Assembly: GCF_001270065.2 (NCBI RefSeq)
Contig: NZ_LFYT02000015.1
Coordinates: 35,931 to 99,930 of the forward strand
Length of the DNA: 64,000 nt
Direction of reading: 5' to 3'
From: Limnohabitans planktonicus II-D5
Lineage (GTDB): Bacteria; Pseudomonadota; Gammaproteobacteria; Burkholderiales; Burkholderiaceae_C
Below are positions 26,013-34,671 of this stretch, in pieces. Numbering within the stretch: position 1 is the stretch's first letter; each line of letters starts with the position of its first letter. The translations under genes and the position numbers were made by a program. The notes below the pieces were generated by a model. It ran no database searches. It saw only the letters and a program-made list of their open reading frames with translations, and had not been told where the DNA came from.

Positions 26013-29000
26013 TTACACCCCCCGCCATTTTCCATTCAATGATTGCACCCGCCCAATCGCCACCAGCGTGTCCAGAATGACATGCAGGCGTTCGCGCAAG
26101 CGGCCTCGGCCTTTGAAGTGGGCGGCAAGGGCGTCCAGGTCGAGTGCTGAAGGGGCGGCGCTGAGGATGTCGGCGACGGCCTTGATTTGTTCGGGCAGGG
26201 TGGCGGGCCAGGGGTGTTGGGCGAGTGGCTTGGCGGTGCTGGTGGGGGCGTCGGCTTCTTCTGTGCTGTCCGGCGTTTCGGCGCTGGGCAGGTCCATTGT
26301 GGTTTGTTCGAGTGCGGCTGTTTGGGCGGGTTTGGCCGGGTTTTGGTAGTCCGGGCGCAACCAGCGGATGGTGCCGGTGGCTTCTTCGGCGGCTCGGCGG
26401 GTGTTCAGGTCCACCAGGCGCAGCAGCAGCGCGTCGGTCCAGGCGGCGTGGGCGGCGGCGTCGTGGTGCGGCACAGGGCCGAGGTTGCTCCAGCCATAGG
26501 CTTGCAGCACAGCGGCGTCGAGTTCGTCGTGCAGGGTGCGCAGCACGCTCACTAGGCCTTGCTCGTGCATGGTTTTGTCTTTGGCGCCCAGGGCTTGGTC
26601 GCCGCGCAATTTTTCCAACACGTTGTACATGCCGGTTAAGGTCAGGTCGGGGTGCGCGGCTTGTTGGGTTTTGCGGTGTGCGTCGAGTTGTTCGGCCAGC
26701 TGGCGGATGCGCTCGGTCAGCGCGGGTGTGAGGCCGGTGTCTTCGGCGGGGAAGGGGAAGGTTTCGAAGCAACGGGTTTTAACGTAAACCGGGTCGTTGC
26801 CAACGCCTAACCAGCTGCCTGCGGACAGCGCCCATGACGTGTGCAGACTGCTCGACAACACGCCCATTTGCAGTCCATCTTGCAGCGCAATGGCCACCAG
26901 CTTGTTGTCCGGCAAAACGGTGTCATGGAGGAATTGAAAGACGCGGTGTTTCGTGGTTTCAACTGTGGCGATGTAGCGCGGCAGGCCATGCATTTGCTTG
27001 CGCATTTCTTGGCGCGGCTTCCCATGCAACCACCAGAGTTTGGCGTAGCCTGCACCGTCTTTGGTGCTGCCTTTCGCATCGCGTTCGGGTTTGACGCGCT
27101 CCACCAGCCATTGGTAAACAGCAGGAAACTTTTGACGCACCTCGTCGGCACCCAGCCCAAACAAGTCAATCACCATCACATCGCGTGGGCTGGCGGTCAG
27201 GTCGCGGCCGTTGCGGTATTCGCGGATGTGTAGTTCCAGTCCGGGCACTGTGCCCAGGCCCAGATGAGTCGCTTCTTCGCGAGTGACGATGAAGCCCGCG
27301 CCAAACAACTGAACGCCACGGTTGCTCAAACCCAGGTTGGCCCGCAGCGCTTTGGCCGCCGCCACATTGGCCCCAATGCGCAAATCCGCGTGCAGCAGGC
27401 CTTGGGCTTCGCTCAGGGTCACGGCCACTTCGCCGTCGTCTTGCGGGGTTTCGCTTTGCACCGTGAGCAAGCGGCCGGTGTGCTCGCCCGCCTGCGCGGC
27501 GGTCATGGCGATGCGCACGGCCGCGCCGTTGGCGCCGTCCACCCAGGGGTGGTCGGCCACGGCAAAGACCAGTGACAGAGGCTTTTCTGGCTTGTCCAAC
27601 GCGGCCTGCATCACGCGGCGGTTGAAGGTTTGTTTGATGCTGTTGGTGGTGATGAAGCCAAAGCGTTGGGCCTGTTCAGCACTCACGGTCAGCGCGGCTT
27701 GGTGCCACCAGTACATGACCAAGTCGGCGCTTTCGGGCACTTCGGGCCAGCTGCTGCGCAGCGCGTCCACATAGCCGTCACCCAGTGCGGCGCGCATGGT
27801 GCTGGCCCCAATGAAGGGCGGGTTGCCCACAATGAAATGCGCCTGGGGCCACTGCGCTTTGCGTGGGTTGATGTAGCGCTCTTGCACCACTTGCGAGGAT
27901 TCGTCGGGTACGTTCAGGCCGGTCACGGGGTGGGGCTTGAAGGTCTTGCCGTCCCAGCGGGTGACGATGCGGCCTGCTTCATCTGTTTGGGGCTCGGTGC
28001 TGTCATAGGCCAGCACGGCGTCGCGGTTTTGGATGTTGCCGTAGTCGTGCACCACCGGCTCGGCGATGTTGCCCACGCCCACGGTGCGGGCTTGCCACTG
28101 CAGGTAGCCGATCCACAGCACCAGCTCGGCCAGAGCGGCGGCGCGGCTGTTGAGCTCAATGCCCAGCAGTTGCTGCAGGCTGACGGTTTCGCCCTCGAGG
28201 TTGAGGCTGTTTTGGCCCGCGTCCAGCGATTCGAGCAGGTTGAGCACTTCGCCTTCCAGGCGTTTGAGGTGCTCCAGCGTCACGTACAAAAAATTGCCAC
28301 TCCCACAGGCTGGGTCCAGCACGAGCACGGTGCACAGTCGGTGGTGAAAGGCTTTGACGGTCTGGATGGCTTCGCGTTTTTTGGCGCGGGCGTTGGCACG
28401 CAGTTTGTCGATGGCGTTCAGCTCGTTTTGGACCTTGGCTTTTCCTTCTCGCTGGGTTTTTTGTTTGTCGGCCAAGGCGTCGGTCAGTTGGTCGGCCTCG
28501 GCATTGAGCGCATCGTGCTCGCCCATCAGGACCATGGTGGCGGCTTGGGTGTCGCTCCATTCAGCACGCAAGGGGTCGATGACGGTGGGGATGACCAGCC
28601 TGTCCACATAGGCGCGGGGCGTGAAATGCGCGCCCAGGGCGTGGCGTTCGTCCGGGTCCAGGGCGCGTTCGAGCAAGGTGCCAAAAATGGCGGGCTCGAC
28701 TTCGGTCCAGTTGGCTTTGGCGGCCGTGAGCAGGCTGTCGATCTGGCTGGCGCTGAGCAGCAGGGCGTAGCCTTCGGATTGCGAGGCTTTGAACAGTTTG
28801 CCGTTGAACTTGAGGACTTCTTTTTGAACAGCGACACTGAATCCGCCCCGGTCCATGTCGGCCCACAGGGCTTGCAGCATGCGTTGCAGCGTGGCCGGGT
28901 GGGCGCGGTGGGTTTGCAGCAGTTCGGTGAAGGCACCTTTGCCTTCGCTCTTGCCTTCAACCTTGTCGCTGGCGGGCAGCAGGCCCACGTCTTCGGCAAA

Positions 29001-29693
29001 CATGCTGAACAGGCAGCGCGTGAGGAAAGCGCCCACTTGGTGCGGTGGGTTGCGGTCGGCCTCCAGGCTTTTGGCCACACTGGCCAGCACGCTGGCCACT
29101 TCGCGGGTGACTTTGGCGTTGGCGCGGCTGGGGTCCAGCGCCATGGGGTCGGTCCAGACCAGGTGCAGACGCTGGCGAATTTTCTCGTCGCGCAGGTCTT
29201 GCAGCTTGATCTGGTGGCTGCGCGGGTCGGGATAGGGAATGTAGTTGCCGCCCGTGCGGCTGAACTCGGCAAACAGTTGGATGACCTGACCCACATCGAC
29301 CACCAGGATGATGGGCGGTCGGCCTTCGTCGGCGGGCAAGGCACGGGCGTAGTTTTGCGCTTGGGCATGCGCGCCCATCAGGGTGTTGCTGTAGCTTTTG
29401 GTGTGGCTGCCGATATTGACTTTTTTGGCTTCGAGAATGAAGTGGCCACGTTTGTAGCAGTCCACGTACCGGTCTGATTCATGGCCGTCGGCATGCGCTT
29501 CTTTCAAAGCGCGTTCGAACATGTAGTCCCGGTCTGCTGTGGCGTGGGGTCTGGCCACGTCCAGCAATTCGCACAGTTCAATGATGAAGCTTTGCGATGT
29601 GGCACGTTCGCTGGCTGTGCTGATTTGCCAGCGTTGGATGAATTTTTCGGTTTTTTCGCAAGGGGTGAGGCTTTGATCCATGGACGGGATCAT
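26013..29693 (-). CDS. MmeI-like type II restriction-modification enzyme
   Basis: A 1226-residue single-chain restriction and methylation enzyme. The N-terminal nuclease has the D-ExK site D78, E88 and K90 (DCYKRGHFILEAK). A helical linker with a charged coiled-coil stretch (about 395-450) leads to an N6-adenine methyltransferase with motif I DPACGSGNF at 461-469 and motif IV NPPF at 625-628. A target-recognition region and a long C-terminal part follow. One protein thus cuts and modifies DNA. Start 29693 is favoured by AGGCTCT upstream; ATG 29681 is an alternative. The frame is intact. The recognition sequence cannot be read from the protein. Confidence 0.9.
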   Translation of the reverse strand: MIPSMDQSLTPCEKTEKFIQRWQISTASERATSQSFIIELCELLDVARPHATADRDYMFERALKEAHADGHESDRYVDCYKRGHFILEAKKVNIGSHTKSYSNTLMGAHAQAQNYARALPADEGRPPIILVVDVGQVIQLFAEFSRTGGNYIPYPDPRSHQIKLQDLRDEKIRQRLHLVWTDPMALDPSRANAKVTREVASVLASVAKSLEADRNPPHQVGAFLTRCLFSMFAEDVGLLPASDKVEGKSEGKGAFTELLQTHRAHPATLQRMLQALWADMDRGGFSVAVQKEVLKFNGKLFKASQSEGYALLLSASQIDSLLTAAKANWTEVEPAIFGTLLERALDPDERHALGAHFTPRAYVDRLVIPTVIDPLRAEWSDTQAATMVLMGEHDALNAEADQLTDALADKQKTQREGKAKVQNELNAIDKLRANARAKKREAIQTVKAFHHRLCTVLVLDPACGSGNFLYVTLEHLKRLEGEVLNLLESLDAGQNSLNLEGETVSLQQLLGIELNSRAAALAELVLWIGYLQWQARTVGVGNIAEPVVHDYGNIQNRDAVLAYDSTEPQTDEAGRIVTRWDGKTFKPHPVTGLNVPDESSQVVQERYINPRKAQWPQAHFIVGNPPFIGASTMRAALGDGYVDALRSSWPEVPESADLVMYWWHQAALTVSAEQAQRFGFITTNSIKQTFNRRVMQAALDKPEKPLSLVFAVADHPWVDGANGAAVRIAMTAAQAGEHTGRLLTVQSETPQDDGEVAVTLSEAQGLLHADLRIGANVAAAKALRANLGLSNRGVQLFGAGFIVTREEATHLGLGTVPGLELHIREYRNGRDLTASPRDVMVIDLFGLGADEVRQKFPAVYQWLVERVKPERDAKGSTKDGAGYAKLWWLHGKPRQEMRKQMHGLPRYIATVETTKHRVFQFLHDTVLPDNKLVAIALQDGLQMGVLSSSLHTSWALSAGSWLGVGNDPVYVKTRCFETFPFPAEDTGLTPALTERIRQLAEQLDAHRKTQQAAHPDLTLTGMYNVLEKLRGDQALGAKDKTMHEQGLVSVLRTLHDELDAAVLQAYGWSNLGPVPHHDAAAHAAWTDALLLRLVDLNTRRAAEEATGTIRWLRPDYQNPAKPAQTAALEQTTMDLPSAETPDSTEEADAPTSTAKPLAQHPWPATLPEQIKAVADILSAAPSALDLDALAAHFKGRGRLRERLHVILDTLVAIGRVQSLNGKWRGV

Positions 29694-29748
29694 AGAGCCT
29701 TGATTTTCACTATTTGGTATTCAGTCCTAGGCGTTTGCCCGATGATGA

Positions 29749-30081
29749 TCAAGACTCGCTGTGGTCACCCAAGCGGTCTTCACCACCCGACTCCTGCGCC
29801 TTGAGCACGCGCACACCGTGCTTGCTCAAAATCTCCACATACACCGAGGTGGCACCGGTTTTGGCGGCGGCGTCTACGGCTTCGATCACGGCACCCACGC
29901 GCACCACTTCGGCGGTGTCGGCGTTCAGGCCCACTTTGCAGTCAAAGTCCCAAAAGTCCACGCCCTTGGGCACGTCACGGCTGCGCTCGCGCTTGAAGTA
30001 TTTGCGGATCTCGTGTTTGACGGCTTCAAGCACGCGGTCAGGGTGCTTGCCTTCGGCTTGCAGGGGGAAGTTCTTTTTCAT
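29749..30081 (-). CDS. DUF6172 family protein
   Basis: A 110-residue basic protein starting MKKNFPLQAEGKHPDRVLEAVKHEIRK-type sequence with a central DFWDFDCKVG segment and AVIEAVDAAAKTGATSVYVEIL. It is recognised as the small family DUF6172 of betaproteobacteria; function unknown. AGGA precedes the ATG at 30081. It stands 55 bp before the MmeI-like gene on the same strand and is divergent from the VapBC pair. Confidence 0.75.
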   Translation of the reverse strand: MKKNFPLQAEGKHPDRVLEAVKHEIRKYFKRERSRDVPKGVDFWDFDCKVGLNADTAEVVRVGAVIEAVDAAAKTGATSVYVEILSKHGVRVLKAQESGGEDRLGDHSES

Positions 30082-30196
30082 GGGGTGTCCTGAGGGGTGG
30101 GCAAGCGCCCGGTCTGGACGTGAATGCAGGGGCGGATTATCGCCGGTTTGCTGGGCCAGCTTTGGGCTGGCGCACGGGCAGACAGTGAAGCGCCAT

Positions 30197-30235
30197 TGCA
30201 TGTTTTGATGCATTCATGCAAAAATGCAAACATGC
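30197..30235. promoter_or_regulatory. candidate operator of the VapBC-type operon
   Basis: GCATGTTT at about 30198-30205 and AAACATGC at 30228-30235 form an inverted repeat, with several ATGCA/TGCAT half-sites between them. It overlaps the antitoxin ATG at 30232, as expected for autorepression by an RHH antitoxin. Confidence 0.45.
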
Positions 30236-30516
30236 GAACTTCACTTGATTTTCCTGATGCGCTGTTCAAGCACCTCAAAACCCGGGCCGCCCAAGAGGGT
30301 CGGACCCTGCGCGATCTGGTCATTGAGCTGGTGGAGAGGGGTTTGACCGCCCGCGAGGTGGTGGACCCGCAAAAACGGTTTCTGGCGCGCCCCCCGGTGA
30401 TTCCAAGTCAAGGCCCCATGGCCCTGCCGGTGAGCCAGATGACCAATGCCGATCTGTATGCGTTGATCAACGAGGAAGACGATGAGCGAACCATCCAGCT
30501 CTTGGGGCGTCGCTGA
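30232..30516 (+). CDS. VapB-type ribbon-helix-helix antitoxin
   Basis: A 94-residue protein. The N-terminal RHH segment (RTSLDFPDALFKHLKTRAAQ) should bind DNA, and the C-terminal part should wrap the toxin. Start 30232 is chosen because the RHH begins there and the palindromic operator lies across it. The 3' end overlaps the PIN gene by 35 bp, so the two are translationally coupled. Confidence 0.8.
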   Translation: MRTSLDFPDALFKHLKTRAAQEGRTLRDLVIELVERGLTAREVVDPQKRFLARPPVIPSQGPMALPVSQMTNADLYALINEEDDERTIQLLGRR

Positions 30517-30994
30517 GGCCTCGGCCAACTGGCGCTTGGCACCGGGCGATTTGCTCGATGTAAACGTGTGGCTAGGTTTGTGCAGCGCCGCGCACCCGTT
30601 TCACGCTGCGGCCATGCGCTATTGGCAATCGGCATGTGAAGCCAACACGCCTTTGTGGTTTTGTCGTACCACCATGATGGGTTTGGTGCGGGTGCTGTCT
30701 CAGCCGCGCGCAATGGGTCCCAATGTCTTGAATTTATCCCAGGCCATGGCCTTGTACCGCCAATGGCTGGACACACCTGCAGTGGGTTTGCTGGCCGATC
30801 CCCCGGGTTTGGATGACGCGATCGAGCAGCTTCTGGGGCGTCGCGCAGAGACTCAGCCCATTCGTTTGTGGACCGACTTGTGCCTGGCGGCTACAGCCCA
30901 AAGTTCAGGCCTGCGCATGGTCACATTTGACCGTGACTTTGAGCGCTTCGGGCTGGAGCGCTGCTTGGTGTTGACGGGTCAGAGTCCCGACTGA
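30482..30994 (+). CDS. VapC-type PIN-domain toxin
   Basis: A 170-residue PIN ribonuclease. D26 in LLDVNVWLGL and the acidic residues in LWTDLCLAATA and VTFDRDFERFG form the metal site. The second acidic position is not clearly conserved (CRTTMMGLVRVL), as in one known VapC subgroup. It overlaps its antitoxin gene and its last 16 bp overlap the convergent outer-membrane protein gene. Confidence 0.82.
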   Translation: MSEPSSSWGVAEASANWRLAPGDLLDVNVWLGLCSAAHPFHAAAMRYWQSACEANTPLWFCRTTMMGLVRVLSQPRAMGPNVLNLSQAMALYRQWLDTPAVGLLADPPGLDDAIEQLLGRRAETQPIRLWTDLCLAATAQSSGLRMVTFDRDFERFGLERCLVLTGQSPD

Positions 30995-31485
30995 AACCGG
31001 AATTTGAGCTGAAAGCTCAGCGCGCCATACAGTCGGTCTTTGAGCGGCGGCACCAGGGCCACGTTCAGACCCCAATGACCACTTTCGTAAGTGGCGGTGG
31101 GAATGAGTGCCGGAAACCAGCCGCCGTTGAAGGCATTGGGATAGCCGTTGAACGCGCCGCCAACCACCCCCAGTTTCAGGGGGCCGAGTTGCCAGGGTTG
31201 GTAGTAAGCCCCAACATAACTGGAGTTCCTGTCGTTGCTGTTGATGAAGCGCCCAGCCGTGAGGCTCCAACGTTCGTCCAGTGTGTACTCCAAGCCCAGC
31301 CCAGGATTGGCGTTGCGAAGTCCTTTGTCAGTGTCAAAGTGCGCAGAATAAAACCCGGCATTCACCCACAGGCGGCTGGCATCGAACTCAGCTTTTGCTG
31401 GGCCACCTAATGTGCACAGCAAAGCCAAGCTGACGGCTTTGAGGGAAGAGCCCAAGACCAAATCAGCTGGAACTGGCAATTTCAT
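30979..31485 (-). CDS. predicted secreted outer-membrane beta-barrel-like protein
   Basis: A 168-residue protein with a signal peptide (hydrophobic AVSLALLCTLGG, cleavage after AKA) and then short alternating strands rich in aromatic residues and Gly (LWVNAGFYSAHFD, LGLEYTLDERWSLTAGR, SYVGAYYQPW). It looks like a small periplasmic or outer-membrane barrel of a family seen in several proteobacteria; role unknown. GGAAAG precedes the ATG at 31485. Confidence 0.65.
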   Translation of the reverse strand: MKLPVPADLVLGSSLKAVSLALLCTLGGPAKAEFDASRLWVNAGFYSAHFDTDKGLRNANPGLGLEYTLDERWSLTAGRFINSNDRNSSYVGAYYQPWQLGPLKLGVVGGAFNGYPNAFNGGWFPALIPTATYESGHWGLNVALVPPLKDRLYGALSFQLKFRFQSGL

Positions 31486-31573
31486 AGGTATCTTTCCGTG
31501 GAAGCCCAAGCTGCGGGCGATGTTTTTGGGGCGTGTGCCACGCCCATCGCCCACAGGGTGGGCTCCCACAAAG

Positions 31574-32869
31574 TCAGAGGGTTTTGAACACTTCGCCCGC
31601 CACGCGAACCGTTTCGGCGATGTCAGCTTCGGTGTGAGCAGCGCTCACAAAACCGGCTTCATACAAGGCGGGCGCAATGTACACACCGCCGTCCAGCAGG
31701 CCGTGGAACAGCTTGTTGAATTTGGGGCTGTCGCTGGTCATGACCTTGGCGTAGTTCTGCGGCAGCTCCGGCAGCAAGAAAAAGCCGAACATGCCGCCTT
31801 GGCAATCTGCGCTGAAAGGCACGCCCGCCGCAGCGGCTGCGCCCGTCAGTCCGTCAACCAGGCTTTGCGTACGGGCGCTGAGCGCATCCCAAAAACCGGG
31901 CTTGGCGATCTCGCGCAGTGTGGTCAGGCCGCAGGCGGTGGCCACGGGGTTGCCGCTGAGTGTGCCCGCTTGGTACACCGGGCCGGTGGGGGCTAATTTG
32001 GACATGATCTCGCGCGGGCCGCCAAAGGCCGCCAGCGGCATGCCGCCGCCAATCACTTTGCCCAGCACCGTCATGTCGGGCTTGAAGCCGGGAATGGCTT
32101 TGGCGTACACGCTTTGCGCGCTGCCCAGGGCCACGCGGAAGCCGGACATGACTTCATCAAACACCAGCAGTGCGCCGTGCTCGGTGCACAGCTCGCGGCA
32201 GCGCGTCATGAAAGGCACGCTGGCGCGCACAAAGTTCATGTTGCCCGCGATGGGTTCGATCATCACGCAGGCCAGTTCCTTGCCGTGCAGTGCAAAGGCT
32301 TCTTCCAGCGCAGTGATGTTGTTGTATTCGAGCACCAGCGTGTCGCGCACCACTTCGGGCGGCACACCGGCGCTGGTGGGGTTGCCAAAGGTGGCCAGGC
32401 CCGAACCGGCTTTGACCAGCAGCGCGTCGGCATGGCCGTGGTAGCAGCCTTCGAACTTGATGAACTTGTTGCGGCCGGTGGCACCGCGTGCCAGGCGCAG
32501 CGCGCTCATGCCCGCTTCGGTGCCCGAGCTGACCAAGCGCACCATTTCCATGGACGGTACATGCTTGAGGATTTCTTCGGCCAGTTCGATCTCGCGTTCG
32601 GTCGGGGCGCCAAACGAGAAGCCGTCCAGAGCGGCCTTTTGCACGGCTTCGAGCACGGCAGGGTGGCCGTGGCCCAGGATCATGGGGCCCCAGGAGCCGA
32701 TGTAGTCAATGTATTTCTGGCCGTTGGCGTCCCAAAAATATGCGCCTTGGGCGCGCTGCACAAAGCGGGGCGTGCCACCCACGGCACGGAAAGCTCGCAC
32801 AGGCGAGTTCACGCCCCCGGGGATCACCTGGGCGGCGCGGTCAAAAAGGGTTTGGTTGCGGTCGGTCAT
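31574..32869 (-). CDS. hemL: glutamate-1-semialdehyde 2,1-aminomutase
   Basis: PLP enzyme that makes 5-aminolevulinate in the C5 haem pathway. The 431 residues carry the family signatures: [11 protein letters not shown] at the start, [41 protein letters not shown] and the PLP lysine in [18 protein letters not shown]. Adjacent to thiD and a rubredoxin gene, a conserved Burkholderiales neighbourhood. Confidence 0.96.
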   Translation of the reverse strand: MTDRNQTLFDRAAQVIPGGVNSPVRAFRAVGGTPRFVQRAQGAYFWDANGQKYIDYIGSWGPMILGHGHPAVLEAVQKAALDGFSFGAPTEREIELAEEILKHVPSMEMVRLVSSGTEAGMSALRLARGATGRNKFIKFEGCYHGHADALLVKAGSGLATFGNPTSAGVPPEVVRDTLVLEYNNITALEEAFALHGKELACVMIEPIAGNMNFVRASVPFMTRCRELCTEHGALLVFDEVMSGFRVALGSAQSVYAKAIPGFKPDMTVLGKVIGGGMPLAAFGGPREIMSKLAPTGPVYQAGTLSGNPVATACGLTTLREIAKPGFWDALSARTQSLVDGLTGAAAAAGVPFSADCQGGMFGFFLLPELPQNYAKVMTSDSPKFNKLFHGLLDGGVYIAPALYEAGFVSAAHTEADIAETVRVAGEVFKTL

Positions 32870-32886
32870 TGTTTTTGTCTCCGGCT

Positions 32887-33828
32887 TCAGTGTTTGGTTT
32901 CGTTAAATGGCACTTCAAAGTAATCGGCACCAGGATGCGCATCGGCGTCGTCGTCTGACGCGCCTTCTTCGTCGTCGGGCAGTGCCCAAAACAAGCGATC
33001 AGGAATGACCTGCCCCATGCCGGGCCGAAAGCCTTCATCCAGGCAGCGGTCCAGGTAGTGCAGGGCTTCGCTGGTGGCTTCGGGCAAGTCCATGCCCGTG
33101 GCCAGCAAAGCAGCCAGCGCGGCAGTGAGCGTGTCGCCCGCACCCACAAAAATGGCCTCAATGCGTTCAAATTTTTCATGACCCAGCACCGTCTCGGGTG
33201 AGGCCAGCACATTGTCGATGTACTGCTCGGGCAGGGGCATGCCCGTGACCAAGGTGTAGGGCACACCCAGTTCAGCCGCAGCCTTGGCGATGTCACGCGG
33301 ACCAGGATTGCGCTCACCGGTCCATTCGGGCAGCAGCCAACGGCGCAGCGTGCTGTGGTGGCCCACCAGCACGCTGGTTTGAGGAAGCAGCAATTCGCGA
33401 AAAGCGTCCAGATAGGCGTCGATCTTGTCTTCTTCCCACCATGACAGATTAGGCATGTACGCCACCACGGGCACGCCGTCGTAGTCATCGGCCAGCTCGG
33501 CAATGGTGGCCAGGTTTTCGGGGGTGCCCGCAAAACCCACTTTGATGACCTGCACCGGCATGTCTTCAGCGACTGCACGGGCCTGGTCGTGCACGGCCTC
33601 TTCATCCAGGGGATAGAAGTCGGTGATGCTGGAGGTGTCACGTACATAAGCGCCCGTGCAGATGGGCAGGCAGTGCGCGCCGACCGATGCCATGGCGGTG
33701 GCATCACTGGTCAATCCACCCGCGCCGCTGGGGTCGTTGGCGTTGAACGACAAAATGCAGGCCAAACCGGCAGATTCCTCCAACTCAGACTCGTCGTTGT
33801 CGGGAAATGGGGAGTTGTGATCGGTCAT
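32887..33828 (-). CDS. thiD: hydroxymethylpyrimidine / phosphomethylpyrimidine kinase
   Basis: Ribokinase-fold enzyme of thiamine synthesis that phosphorylates HMP and HMP-P. The sequence begins with an acidic tail, then [23 protein letters not shown], the usual first substrate-binding motif, and ends with the anion-hole region [20 protein letters not shown]. It has 313 residues from ATG 33828 and an acidic C-terminal extension ([14 protein letters not shown]). The start is 104 bp from the divergent rubredoxin gene; hemL lies 17 bp downstream. Confidence 0.88.
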   Translation of the reverse strand: MTDHNSPFPDNDESELEESAGLACILSFNANDPSGAGGLTSDATAMASVGAHCLPICTGAYVRDTSSITDFYPLDEEAVHDQARAVAEDMPVQVIKVGFAGTPENLATIAELADDYDGVPVVAYMPNLSWWEEDKIDAYLDAFRELLLPQTSVLVGHHSTLRRWLLPEWTGERNPGPRDIAKAAAELGVPYTLVTGMPLPEQYIDNVLASPETVLGHEKFERIEAIFVGAGDTLTAALAALLATGMDLPEATSEALHYLDRCLDEGFRPGMGQVIPDRLFWALPDDEEGASDDDADAHPGADYFEVPFNETKH

Positions 33829-33932
33829 GGCAGCGGATGGCGGGATGGGCTTCAGAGGGTCTTCAGCCGGGCACGCAGCGCGGCCCGATACAATCAAATC
33901 ATTCTATTCGACTCTCTGATTGCGACACTGTG

Positions 33933-34103
33933 ATGGAACACAAAACTTGGATGTGCCTGATTTGCGGCTGGATTTACGACGAAGCCGAAGGCGACCCCGA
34001 ACACGGCATTGCACCTGGCACCAAGTGGGAAGACGTGCCCATGAACTGGACCTGCCCAGAGTGTGCAGCCCGCAAAGAAGACTTCGAGATGGTCGCGATC
34101 TGA
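33933..34103 (+). CDS. rubredoxin
   Basis: A 56-residue electron carrier. Two Cys pairs bind one Fe: CLICGWIYDEAEGD near the N-terminus and WTCPECAARKEDF near the C-terminus. In this neighbourhood rubredoxin is often divergent from thiD-hemL. It could donate electrons to the rubrerythrin encoded at 2841, which lacks its own rubredoxin domain; that link is inference. Confidence 0.95.
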   Translation: MEHKTWMCLICGWIYDEAEGDPEHGIAPGTKWEDVPMNWTCPECAARKEDFEMVAI

Positions 34104-34114
34104 TCGCACAGGTA

Positions 34115-34660
34115 TGGCGTCATCGCGTGTCAAGGGCGGTGATCCAGTAGGTGAACAAGCTCAGAAGCTGGATTGCCACGTCGCAAGCTCCTCGCAATGA
34201 CGGCAATAGTCAGCGACTGCTCTTCCGGCTCAAGGTTGCTCCTCGCAATGACTGCCATCCGTCATCGCGAGCGAAGCGCGGCGATCCAGTGTGTGAACAA
34301 GCGCTGCAGCAGGATTGCCACGTCGCAAGCTCCTCGCAATGACGACAATAGTCAGCGACTGCACGTCCGGCTAAAGGTTACTCCTCGCGATGACTGCCAT
34401 CCGTCATCGCGAGCGAAGCGCGGCGATGCAGTAGGTGAACAAGCGCTGTAGCTGGATTGCCACGTCGCAAGCTCCTCGCAATGACGACAATAGTCAGCGA
34501 CTGCTCTTCCGGCTAAAGGTTGCTCCTTGCAATGACGGGAATAGTCAGCGACTGCTCTTCCGTCTCAAGGTTGCTCCTCGCGATGACTGCCATCCGTCAT
34601 CGCGAGCGAAGCGCGGCGATCCAGTGTTTGAACAAGCTCAGCAGCTGCATTGCCACGTCC
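34115..34660. repeat. family B palindromic repeat array, about 142-bp period
   Basis: Fills the 568-bp convergent gap between rubredoxin and phr. GTCATCGCGAGCGAAGCGC starts recur at about 34119 (diverged), 34261, 34403 and 34596, the first three at 142-bp spacing. Each is followed by the opposite half, GGATTGCCACG / CTCCTCGCAATGAC, so each unit is an inverted pair. The spacer AATAGTCAGCGACTG recurs as well. No gene is supported here. Confidence 0.9.
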
Positions 34661-34671
34661 CACCCGATCGA

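Noticed and set aside
27630..29477. Long plus-strand open frame of 615 codons opposite the MmeI-like gene
   Set aside because: It is the complement of a well-supported enzyme gene with all motifs in order. High GC gives long open frames on the opposite strand.
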